From: Tamilnaduibacter salinus
GTDB lineage: Bacteria; Pseudomonadota; Gammaproteobacteria; Pseudomonadales; Oleiphilaceae
NCBI RefSeq assembly: GCF_003096655.1
Contig: NZ_QEKQ01000008.1
Span: 155,307-219,306, forward strand
Reading direction: 5' to 3'
Length of the DNA stretch: 64,000 bases
The position numbers were made by a program, and so were the translations under genes. Every line of letters starts with the position of its first letter. The stretch's first letter is position 1. Shown piece after piece: positions 50,238 to 57,964 of the stretch. The notes under the pieces were generated by a model. It worked only from the letters and a program-made list of their open reading frames with translations. It was not told where the DNA came from and searched no databases.

Positions 50238-51587
50238 TTGTCGTTATTCAGTCAGCTTCGAGCGTCCCAACCCGAGGGTTGGCGTTTTATCAAAAGAGGA
50301 TTCGGCAGCGTTGGATTGAAGATCCTCGCGATGGCGCTTGGCCTGGGGCTCTCTATTGTGTTGGCTCGGTCGCTGGGGGTGGAAGCCTTTGGCGCGTATG
50401 CGTTTGTTTTTTCGGTTGTCTCCGTTTTGATCATTCCCGTTCAAATGGGAGTCTCGACCTTGATTGTCCGGGAAACGGCACGGTATGAGTCGGACGGCGC
50501 GTGGTCTCTGATTCGTGCTCTTTGGCGCTGGGCGACTCTGGCCATACTGTGCGCGGGTGGCCTGGTTCTGGGTATCTATTGGCTGATTGGTCTCGAGACG
50601 TCGTTGCTGTTCGAACAGCCGTTGAGTTCGGAGAACGCGGAGCTGGTGTTCTGGAGTTCGTTACTGATTCCTCTGCTTTCTCTGGGAAGTTTGCGTGCCG
50701 GAGCGTTGCGCGGCTTGAGACGGGTCTATCTGGGGCAGCTTCCAGAGGAGATACTCCGTCCAGCCTTCCTGATCGTGTTGGTTCTGTTTCTTTGGCTACA
50801 AATGGGGAAAGAGGTCAGTGCAACTGACGCCATGGCCAGCCACGCATTGTCTGCGATGGTCGCTTTTCTTATTGGTGCGGTGATGCTCCTGATGTCGGTT
50901 CCTCGTGCGCGGCTTACCGAAGAACCGCCTTTGACCGTTTCAGGACAAATGCAGATTGGTTGGTGGCGTTCGGCTTTTCCCATGGGGGTGACTGCCACGT
51001 CCCATGTGATCAATCGCTACGCTGATATTATCCTCCTGGGTGTGCTTGCGGCGCAGACAGAGGTCGGTCTCTACCGTGTAGCGGCCCAGGGGGCGCTGCT
51101 CGTTACGTTTGGTTTGCAGGCCATTAATCTGGTGGTAGCGCCCTACCTGTCCCGTGCTCACCGGGGTTCAGATTACCCACGAATACAGATGCTGATGACG
51201 CTGAGTGCGAGGTTGTCCTCTGGTCTTGCGCTGCTGCCGGCGCTTCTGTTTCTGGCATTCGGCGATACGATCATTCGCTGGTTGTTCGGCGCGGAATATG
51301 AGAGTGCTTATGCGCCGCTTTGCGTGCTGATCCTTGGCCGGTTCGTCAGCGCAGTGTTTGGGCCGGTTGGTATGTTGCTGAGTATGAGTGGCTATGAGCG
51401 CCTGGTTGCCCGTGTTCTGATGTTAGCCGTTGTCGTGAATGTGGTACTCAACGCAGCTCTCATCCCCCTTTACGGTGTGATTGGAGCAGCCTGTGCGACG
51501 ACGGCCACCATGGTCACCTGGAACTTCATACTTCGCACGTTAGCTGCTCGAAAACTCGGTATTGAAACGATGGCTTTCCGACTTTAG
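50238..51587 (+). CDS. Wzx-type oligosaccharide flippase (second copy)
   Basis: 449 aa from TTG 50238, which follows AAAGG and lies after the terminator; an upstream GTG at 50175 would translate the terminator and is less likely. About 12-14 membrane segments, RGFGSVGLKILAMALGLGLS start, ARSLGVEAFGAYAFVFS. Paralogue of the flippase at 34076 with the same ARxLGxExxGxYAxVFS string. Presumably serves the second repeat unit. Confidence 0.87.
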   Translation: MSLFSQLRASQPEGWRFIKRGFGSVGLKILAMALGLGLSIVLARSLGVEAFGAYAFVFSVVSVLIIPVQMGVSTLIVRETARYESDGAWSLIRALWRWATLAILCAGGLVLGIYWLIGLETSLLFEQPLSSENAELVFWSSLLIPLLSLGSLRAGALRGLRRVYLGQLPEEILRPAFLIVLVLFLWLQMGKEVSATDAMASHALSAMVAFLIGAVMLLMSVPRARLTEEPPLTVSGQMQIGWWRSAFPMGVTATSHVINRYADIILLGVLAAQTEVGLYRVAAQGALLVTFGLQAINLVVAPYLSRAHRGSDYPRIQMLMTLSARLSSGLALLPALLFLAFGDTIIRWLFGAEYESAYAPLCVLILGRFVSAVFGPVGMLLSMSGYERLVARVLMLAVVVNVVLNAALIPLYGVIGAACATTATMVTWNFILRTLAARKLGIETMAFRL

Positions 51588-51610
51588 CTGTCGGGTATTA
51601 GGAGCGTCAG

Positions 51611-52498
51611 ATGGAAAAGCTACTGCCCGAATGCCTTTTAATTGGTGCCGCTAAGTCCGGGACAACCTCCCTGGCATTCTACCTTTCCCAGCATCCGGAT
51701 GTTCTGCTTGCAAAAGATAAAGAGGCGCATTTTTTTGACAGTGATGAGCGATATTCGAGAGGGCTGGTGTATTTTCGGGATCAGTTTTTCTCTAAGGCGA
51801 AGCAAGAGAAGGTCTGGATAGACGCGACGCCTGGCTATATGCACCTCTACGGGAAAACCATTTCTCGAATCAAGGAGAGCTACGGTGAGAGCACTCCAAG
51901 GTTTGTTGTTGTGCTAAGGGATCCCGTGAAACGCAGCTACTCTCATTACAAGCATCGGGTTCGAAATGGTAAAGAGGTCTTGTCTTTTGAGGAGGCCATT
52001 AAGGCAGAGAGCGAGCGAATAGATAACGATCCGGACGAATGGTGGCGGTATCGTTCGGACAGTCTTTATGGAGAACAACTGGAAGCCTGGTTCCGGGCGT
52101 TTGGGGCTGATCAGTTTTTGGTGATCAAGCAGGAGCAACTGCGTGCGGACCCACTCGGAACGACCAATAGTGTGTTGCGCTTTCTGTCAATTGATCAGCC
52201 ACTGGAGGCGCTCGATGGTGGCGCACAGAATCCTGCGAGTGAGCCGCGATTCCGGTGGCTGAATCGACTGCTAAATGTTCCGCTTCCGCTTCCTCGATGG
52301 ATCACGCGGAAACTGCTTGGCGAAGCGGGTCAGCGACTTCGCAAGCGACTTCGGAAATTGAACCAGGTGCCCGAGAATTCGCCAGATTCCACAGCACAGC
52401 CCAACGAGGATTGGATGAAAGGGTTTCGGCAGACCTTTTCTGAGGATTTGAGGCGGTTGGAAGCGTTGACGCAAAGGTCCTTTGATGAGTGGAAGTAA
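51611..52498 (+). CDS. PAPS-dependent sulfotransferase 3
   Basis: 295 aa. 5'-PSB loop IGAAKSGTTSLAFYLSQHPD, KEAHFFDSDERY, and 3'-PB VVLRDPVKRSYSHYKHRVRN are intact. ATG follows TTAGGAGCG. Overlaps the next gene by 14 nt. It is closer in its loop text to sulfotransferase 1 than to 2. Confidence 0.91.
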   Translation: MEKLLPECLLIGAAKSGTTSLAFYLSQHPDVLLAKDKEAHFFDSDERYSRGLVYFRDQFFSKAKQEKVWIDATPGYMHLYGKTISRIKESYGESTPRFVVVLRDPVKRSYSHYKHRVRNGKEVLSFEEAIKAESERIDNDPDEWWRYRSDSLYGEQLEAWFRAFGADQFLVIKQEQLRADPLGTTNSVLRFLSIDQPLEALDGGAQNPASEPRFRWLNRLLNVPLPLPRWITRKLLGEAGQRLRKRLRKLNQVPENSPDSTAQPNEDWMKGFRQTFSEDLRRLEALTQRSFDEWK

Positions 52499-53588
52499 GC
52501 CTCCGTTTGCATTTGATGGGATCCGTATTCTGTTCATTGGGCATGACCCGATCGGGACTACGGGGACAGCCTCGAAATACTTCTATCCCGTAATTGCGGC
52601 TCAATTGGGTGCCAAGGTCGCGGTCGTTGGTGATTGGTCCGGCGCTGCACCGCAAATGCCCTGGGGTATCCGGGTTTTTGATGTTTCGATGGCGGGCGGC
52701 GGTCGATGTCGAGCGAAGAAAGTTCGTGAAGTGGTCCGAAACTTCTGCCCCGATGTTGTTCACGTGTTTTTTCACCGGGGGTTCGGCTGGTACCGATACC
52801 ACTGTGGTGATCTTGGAGCAAAGTGGGTGGTTGATGTGCGTGGGCCTCTATTGGCAACGGGTCTAAGGCGAAGCGTATCGCGCCTGCTCAATAACTGTGA
52901 ACGCCTGGGTTATGATGCGACCGCAGGGCACTCCATTGGCTCTGTCGACACAGTTTTCGGTAAGTGGGTGGCAAAAAGCGCCTGTCACACCCGGATTGGC
53001 GTTGATGTCAAGCAATTCGCTCAACGTTCACACTTGACGAGCGGCCCTTTCAGGTTCGTCTACGTTGGCGGTATTGACCGTCGGCGCCAGTTAGAGACGA
53101 TGCTGAGGGCGTTCGCGTTGGCATCGAAGAAGATGAATTTGACGCTCGACTTGATTGGAGACGGGGATGATACGGAAGCACTGATGGACCTTGTTAGCCG
53201 CGAGGGCATTAATGGCGTCCGGTTTCTCGGCCGCTTCCCCCATTCTAAGATCGCAGAAATGCTGGCCGTGTATGATGGTGCTTTGTCTTACATCGGCCCT
53301 AGCGTCTACGATTCTGGTCCTCCATTGAAAACTCTGGAGTACTTCGCGGCAGGACTGCCAGTCGTGGCGAGTGATACGAGAGGAAACCGGATGTTGATGA
53401 GCGCCGGTGTCGAAGGGGTTTTCGATCCTGAGGGGACGACTGAATCGTTGTCAGATGCCATGGTTCAGCTTGCCGGTTCCGATATCCAGGTGCTCTCCGG
53501 GAATGCCCGTCGAAAGGCTGAGGCTTCGTCATGGCAGCAAGTTGTTCCGGTTGATCTCTCTAACCTGTACTCCCGGATACTTGCATGA
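52485..53588 (+). CDS. glycosyltransferase, GT4 family
   Basis: 367 aa from ATG 52485. FIGHDPIGTTGTASKYFYPV start; GT-B second half with FVYVGGIDRRRQLETMLRAF, LIGDGDDTEAL, and GPPLKTLEYFAAGLPVV. The usual E-x7-E is degenerate (PPLKTLEYFA keeps the second Glu), which is common. Overlaps both neighbours, so it is part of a tight operon. Confidence 0.86.
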   Translation: MSGSKPPFAFDGIRILFIGHDPIGTTGTASKYFYPVIAAQLGAKVAVVGDWSGAAPQMPWGIRVFDVSMAGGGRCRAKKVREVVRNFCPDVVHVFFHRGFGWYRYHCGDLGAKWVVDVRGPLLATGLRRSVSRLLNNCERLGYDATAGHSIGSVDTVFGKWVAKSACHTRIGVDVKQFAQRSHLTSGPFRFVYVGGIDRRRQLETMLRAFALASKKMNLTLDLIGDGDDTEALMDLVSREGINGVRFLGRFPHSKIAEMLAVYDGALSYIGPSVYDSGPPLKTLEYFAAGLPVVASDTRGNRMLMSAGVEGVFDPEGTTESLSDAMVQLAGSDIQVLSGNARRKAEASSWQQVVPVDLSNLYSRILA

Positions 53589-54784
53589 TTGAGCAGTATT
53601 ACTGGATCGACAGCATAACATCACTCAGTCTGATCTACGCGTCCGCTCTGGTAGTTCTTTTTTCTGGTTTACTGGCGCTTGGAACTGGCTTTTCATGGAA
53701 GTCGGAACTCGATTCTCTTCATTGGCTTGTCGGTTTCTGGGTCCTGCTCTTCCTTACGTTCCTGATGATGAGCGGTTGGGGACCGTTTTTCAGGGACGCC
53801 GTTTATTATTCCAGCGTTGTTGAGGGCATCAGTGAGCCAAAGAAAGCATTTGACCTGAGGCTCTTTCACGTTTTTTCCAGTGTTCCCGCATTCCTTTCGG
53901 CCAAAAACATCATCTCTTACATGGTGATTCAGTGTTTCTTTTTCATCTGGGCCGGCGTGCTTTTTGATCGTGCCTTCAGAAGGTGGTGGTCCTACAGCGG
54001 ACACAGCATTCCGACGGCATTTACGCCATTTCTTGTGCTGCTTTTTGTTATGTACCCGGCGACGCTCCTCTATGCGACTGTTCCTCTGAGGGAGTCATTT
54101 ATTGTATTTGGTCTGGCCGGTGCTTTTTATGGTGCAGTGCTGGTGAACGCATCACGGTTCCTTGGTATCGGATGGTTTGTTGTAGGAAGCATTGTTGTTG
54201 GGCTTGTTCGTGTCGACTATTTGTCGATCACATTTCCACTTCTGGTTCTGTTTTTACCAAAAGACATGCCGAGTATTCGTCTTGCCGTATGGTGTTCGGT
54301 CTTGGCCTCGATAGCAATTGCCTCGCTGGCTATGGGCGGTGGGTCCATTGTTTCGATGCTTGAGTCAGTGAGGAATTCCAGGTTGGGTGACTCGGAACTC
54401 TCTTACGGTTTTGTTGAATGGTTAAGCCTGATTGACCTTTTTCGGGACTTGCCTGTTCTGACACTCCAGCTGATTGTGTCGCCATTCCCGGTTCTTGGGA
54501 GCTGGTCTTGGTCTGCTCATTTTTCTCTGGTTTTGTCCCTTTTCTTTGAAATGATAGTTGTTTTCCTGGCTCTGCTCTCTTCTAGAGGCAACGTTCGCAT
54601 TTTGGTTTACGTCGCTGGAGCCATCATGCTCATTGGCCTTTTTGAGGTGCATGCGGGGGCTGCTGTTCGGCACCGGTCAGGACTTTTCTATTTTCTAATT
54701 CCGGTTGCAGCGTTTTCGATCGCCAATATTTGGGATTGGTTGAGACTAACGAAGCCGCAGGGTTGTGATTTGAATGAGCGATAG
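53585..54784 (+). CDS. multi-spanning membrane protein, candidate second Wzy polymerase
   Basis: 399 aa, about 10 membrane segments. ATG overlaps the previous stop (ATGA). Conserved-looking periplasmic text GWGPFFRDAVYYSSVVEG and TVPLRESFIVFGLAGAF; R-E-S after a Pro resembles the PLR(E/D) of some EpsG/Wzy proteins. No O-antigen-ligase motif. The call rests on topology and on its place among glycosyltransferases. Confidence 0.6.
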   Translation: MIEQYYWIDSITSLSLIYASALVVLFSGLLALGTGFSWKSELDSLHWLVGFWVLLFLTFLMMSGWGPFFRDAVYYSSVVEGISEPKKAFDLRLFHVFSSVPAFLSAKNIISYMVIQCFFFIWAGVLFDRAFRRWWSYSGHSIPTAFTPFLVLLFVMYPATLLYATVPLRESFIVFGLAGAFYGAVLVNASRFLGIGWFVVGSIVVGLVRVDYLSITFPLLVLFLPKDMPSIRLAVWCSVLASIAIASLAMGGGSIVSMLESVRNSRLGDSELSYGFVEWLSLIDLFRDLPVLTLQLIVSPFPVLGSWSWSAHFSLVLSLFFEMIVVFLALLSSRGNVRILVYVAGAIMLIGLFEVHAGAAVRHRSGLFYFLIPVAAFSIANIWDWLRLTKPQGCDLNER

Positions 54785-55661
54785 AACGGTCGTCCGGCGT
54801 CGAACATTCAACCAGCGTCATGTGTCGTTGACGGTGGCCTTGTCGACTGTCGGGAAACGGATTGCGTCCTTTGAACAACAAGTGATCGACCTGAAGAGTC
54901 AGACGAGAAGTGACTTTGAGCTTCTCATTCTACTGCAAAACTCCAATGACCTGGTTGCCAGCCGCCTTGAGGAGGTGCTCCTGAAACATGCGGTCCACTT
55001 TCAGGTGTCTGTTGTTGTCTCCGATACGGTGGGACTGCTTTTGAGTCGAAATTTGGCTCTCGCAAATGCCTCAGCGCCGTTGGTGCTGCTGGCAGACGAC
55101 GATTGTCGGTATTATGAGAGTTCATGCGAAAGGGTGATTGAAGAGGCTGACCGTAACCCCGAATCGGAGATAATGACGTTTCAGGCGCACAGTGATCAGG
55201 GCTGCTTGCTGAACCCGCGCAACGCGATTTCGGTCACGCGTCAGCACTCTGTTCGTTCCATTATGAGTGTGTGCTCGGTTGAGATTGCCGTTCGCGCTTC
55301 GCTTCGTGATCGGTTTCCTCGGCTCTTCGACGAGCGTTTTGGCCTTGGAACTCCGTTCAACACGGGGGGAGAAAACATCATGCTGCTGGACAACCTGAAG
55401 CGGGGGGTCCGCATAACGCAGCATCCGGTTGTTGTCGTATCGCATCCGGCGGTATCCAGTGGTACAGGTAAAAACGGGCTGGAACAGCTGGCGTTCGCCA
55501 AGGGGGCAATGCTTAAGCGAATGTTCGGTTGGAAGGGAGGAGTCCTTCTGTTGGTTTTTATGCTGCTCAAAAGGATCAGTAAAGAAGGACCGCATTTTCA
55601 GCTCCGGCACGTCAGGTCGGGACTGGAGGGATGCCGGAAGTCGCCGAGAGTGGAGAAATAG
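54774..55661 (+). CDS. glycosyltransferase, GT2-like
   Basis: 295 aa. SLTVALSTVGKRIASFEQQV start, LLADDDCRYYESSCERVI provides the DxD, and TPFNTGGENIML matches the acceptor-side GGED-like motif of GT2. The C-terminus has one hydrophobic stretch (GGVLLLVFMLLKRI). Overlaps the previous gene by 11 nt. Confidence 0.75.
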   Translation: MSDRTVVRRRTFNQRHVSLTVALSTVGKRIASFEQQVIDLKSQTRSDFELLILLQNSNDLVASRLEEVLLKHAVHFQVSVVVSDTVGLLLSRNLALANASAPLVLLADDDCRYYESSCERVIEEADRNPESEIMTFQAHSDQGCLLNPRNAISVTRQHSVRSIMSVCSVEIAVRASLRDRFPRLFDERFGLGTPFNTGGENIMLLDNLKRGVRITQHPVVVVSHPAVSSGTGKNGLEQLAFAKGAMLKRMFGWKGGVLLLVFMLLKRISKEGPHFQLRHVRSGLEGCRKSPRVEK

Positions 55662-55664
55662 GTT

Positions 55665-56441
55665 GTGCTGGAAGAAAAGCCATTGGTGTCGATCATTATG
55701 CCGCTTCATAATGCGCAGGCATACGTGGGTCAGGCAGTGGAGAGCGTGATTGCTCAGACCTACCCAGCCTGGGAGTTGATAATCGTTGATGATGCGTCTT
55801 CTGATGAGTCCCTTGCTGCTGTCGAAGAATACGAAAATAATTCGAGGATTAGCGTCATCAAGCTTCCGGAGAATTCCGGATCCCCGGCCAAGCCTCGCAA
55901 TGTGGGGACAGAGAGGGCTCAAGGGCGTTTTGTGGCATTTATCGATGCCGATGATGCTTGGTTGCCAGAGAAGCTGGAGATTCAGGTGGAGGCGCTTACG
56001 GAGAGTGGTGCGCCTCTCGGTTGTTGTGGATACTGGGTCATCAATGACGCCGGGAACAGAATCGGAAAGCTCTCTGTGCCCCAGCAAGCATCGTTCTCGG
56101 AGTTGGTTCGACACAATACCATTGGTTGTCTGACGGCCATTTACGATCGCGCCAGATTGGGTAAACGGTATTTCCCGGAATGTGGGCATGAAGATTACGC
56201 GTTGTGGCTCGATATCCTCTCTGAAGGTGGCAAGGTTCACGGCGTAGACCAGCCCCTGGCGGAGTACCGTGTCAGGTCAGGCTCGGTCTCATCGAATAAA
56301 TGGCGGACTTTGACTTATTTTTGGCATATCTACCGCCACCGGCTGCATTACGGACGTCTGAAAAGCGTATGGCGATGCCTGACTTACGCGATGAACGCCC
56401 GCAACAAGTATCAGCACGGCGAGTCGGAGTCTCTGTCATGA
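55665..56441 (+). CDS. glycosyltransferase, GT2 family
   Basis: 258 aa, GTG start at 55665 with GGAGA in front. Classic GT-A features: VSIIMPLHNAQAYVGQAVES, IIVDDASSDES, NVGTERAQGRFVAFIDADDA (DxD) and HEDYALWLDIL (ED base). WaaV/WbbD-like small transferase. Stop overlaps the next start. Confidence 0.92.
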   Translation: MLEEKPLVSIIMPLHNAQAYVGQAVESVIAQTYPAWELIIVDDASSDESLAAVEEYENNSRISVIKLPENSGSPAKPRNVGTERAQGRFVAFIDADDAWLPEKLEIQVEALTESGAPLGCCGYWVINDAGNRIGKLSVPQQASFSELVRHNTIGCLTAIYDRARLGKRYFPECGHEDYALWLDILSEGGKVHGVDQPLAEYRVRSGSVSSNKWRTLTYFWHIYRHRLHYGRLKSVWRCLTYAMNARNKYQHGESESLS

Positions 56442-57361
56442 AGGTCTTAGTAACCGGAAGCTCAGGCTTTGTGGGTAGACATGTCTGTCGGATGATTCGG
56501 TCTGAACGCCCTGACACACAGCTGTTGAGGGCAGTAAGGACTCCAACAAGCGATGAACGTGATGATGAGATTACTGTCGGCGAGATTGGAGAAGGAACAA
56601 ACTGGGCCGATGCTGTCGCCGGGCAGGACGTCGTTATTCACCTCGCCGCCAGTGCTCACAACTTATCGCGCGATTTGGACGAGGTGCATCAGGTGAATGG
56701 CCTCGGAACGAAGCGCCTTGCTGTCCAGGCCAGTGAAGCAGGTGTTAAGCGGTTCATCTTCATCAGCTCTGTCGGCGTCAGTGGTGCCAGTACACGTGGG
56801 CGTTCACCCTTCATCGCCGATGAAAATCCTGAGCCCCACGGGGCTTATGCGCGCTCAAAATTCTGGGCGGAAGAGGCGTTGCGGGATGCCGGGGCGTTCT
56901 CAGATATGGAAATTGTGATTGTTCGCCCACCTCTAGTGTACGGCCCTGGCGCACCCGGTAATTTTGATCGTTTGGCGCGCTGGGTTCGCAATGGCATCCC
57001 TTTGCCATTGGGAACGGTGCGGAACAAACGATCGTTTATCTCGGTGTATAATCTCGCGGATGTAATCGTCCGGTGCCTTGATCATCCGAATGCGGTTGGG
57101 AAAGTATTTCTTGTAAAAGACGGTGAGGACCTTTCAACGACTGATTTTATTCGCAGAATCGGGAATGCGATGGGGAGAAAGCCAAGGCTTATGCCATTCC
57201 CTGTGAGTGTTCTGCGTACGATTCTTGTTGCAACTGGCCAGAAAAATGCTGCGCAGTCGCTGCTTGACTCCCTTGTTGTTGATGGTGTTGACGTGGAGGA
57301 GGCTCTTGGTTGGGTCCCCCCGTATTCCGTTGAGGAGAGCCTAAGGCGATGTTTCCTTTAG
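56438..57361 (+). CDS. NAD-dependent 4-keto-6-deoxy-HexNAc reductase/epimerase (WbpV-like)
   Basis: 307 aa. ATG 56438 is in the ATGA overlap; the frame stays open further upstream inside the previous gene. VTGSSGFVGRHVCRMI, HLAASAHNLSRD, ISSVGVSGAST, YARSKFWAEEAL (YxxxK) and RPPLVYGPGAPGNFDRLARW follow the WbpV/WreQ pattern. With the 4,6-dehydratase at 57965 it would give UDP-QuiNAc or a related 6-deoxy-HexNAc for the PglC-like transferase next to it. Confidence 0.82.
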   Translation: MKVLVTGSSGFVGRHVCRMIRSERPDTQLLRAVRTPTSDERDDEITVGEIGEGTNWADAVAGQDVVIHLAASAHNLSRDLDEVHQVNGLGTKRLAVQASEAGVKRFIFISSVGVSGASTRGRSPFIADENPEPHGAYARSKFWAEEALRDAGAFSDMEIVIVRPPLVYGPGAPGNFDRLARWVRNGIPLPLGTVRNKRSFISVYNLADVIVRCLDHPNAVGKVFLVKDGEDLSTTDFIRRIGNAMGRKPRLMPFPVSVLRTILVATGQKNAAQSLLDSLVVDGVDVEEALGWVPPYSVEESLRRCFL

Positions 57362-57379
57362 TAGACGAGGGGTTTTTAG

Positions 57380-57931
57380 TTGATCCGGTTTTGGGATGTG
57401 CTTCTCTCAGCGATGGGCCTGCTTTTGGGCGGTCCAGTCATGCTTGTCATTTATTTGGTTGGGATATTTGACACCGGGGCTCCACTGTTTCGTCAGGAGC
57501 GCGTTGGTCGTGATGGACGAGTGTTTATCCTGATCAAGTTCAGGACGATGCCTGTGAATACAGAATCCGTTGCAAGCCACTTGGTTAGCGGTAACTCCAT
57601 TACTCGGTTTGGAAAGTTTCTTCGTAGCACGAAGCTCGACGAGTTGCCGCAACTCTGGAACGTTTTAAAGGGGGAGATGAGTTTGGTGGGGCCACGTCCC
57701 TGCCTTTTCAATCAAGTGGAGTTACTAGAAAGCCGTAACAAAAAGGGTGTCCTTGCGGCTCGCCCTGGTATCACCGGGCTCGCTCAGATTAGTGGTATTG
57801 ACATGTCTACTCCTGACCGGCTGGCAGAGACAGACGCGACGATGCTGGAATCCCTGAGCGTAAGGTCTTACTTTCGCTATTTGATTGCGACTGCGTTGGG
57901 GAGAGGGAGCGGTGACCAGGTACGACGATAG
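57380..57931 (+). CDS. PglC-like monotopic phosphoglycosyltransferase
   Basis: 183 aa from TTG 57380, preceded by ACGAGGGG. N-terminal re-entrant helix (FWDVLLSAMGLLLGGPVMLV), RQERVGRDGRVFILIKFRTM, STKLDELPQLWNVLKGEMS (catalytic Asp-Glu) and VGPRP, ARPGITGLAQ. It transfers a sugar-1-phosphate to undecaprenyl phosphate. Paired with a WbpV-like reductase as in the WreQ/WreU system. Second initiator in the locus. Confidence 0.92.
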   Translation: MIRFWDVLLSAMGLLLGGPVMLVIYLVGIFDTGAPLFRQERVGRDGRVFILIKFRTMPVNTESVASHLVSGNSITRFGKFLRSTKLDELPQLWNVLKGEMSLVGPRPCLFNQVELLESRNKKGVLAARPGITGLAQISGIDMSTPDRLAETDATMLESLSVRSYFRYLIATALGRGSGDQVRR

Positions 57932-57964
57932 CGCCGCTGTGGTTTTGGCGGCGCCAAAAACAGG

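Noticed and set aside
55122..56240. 372-codon minus-strand frame across two glycosyltransferase genes
   Set aside because: It spans two plus-strand genes that have clear GT2 motifs and overlapping starts; no motif in the antisense product.
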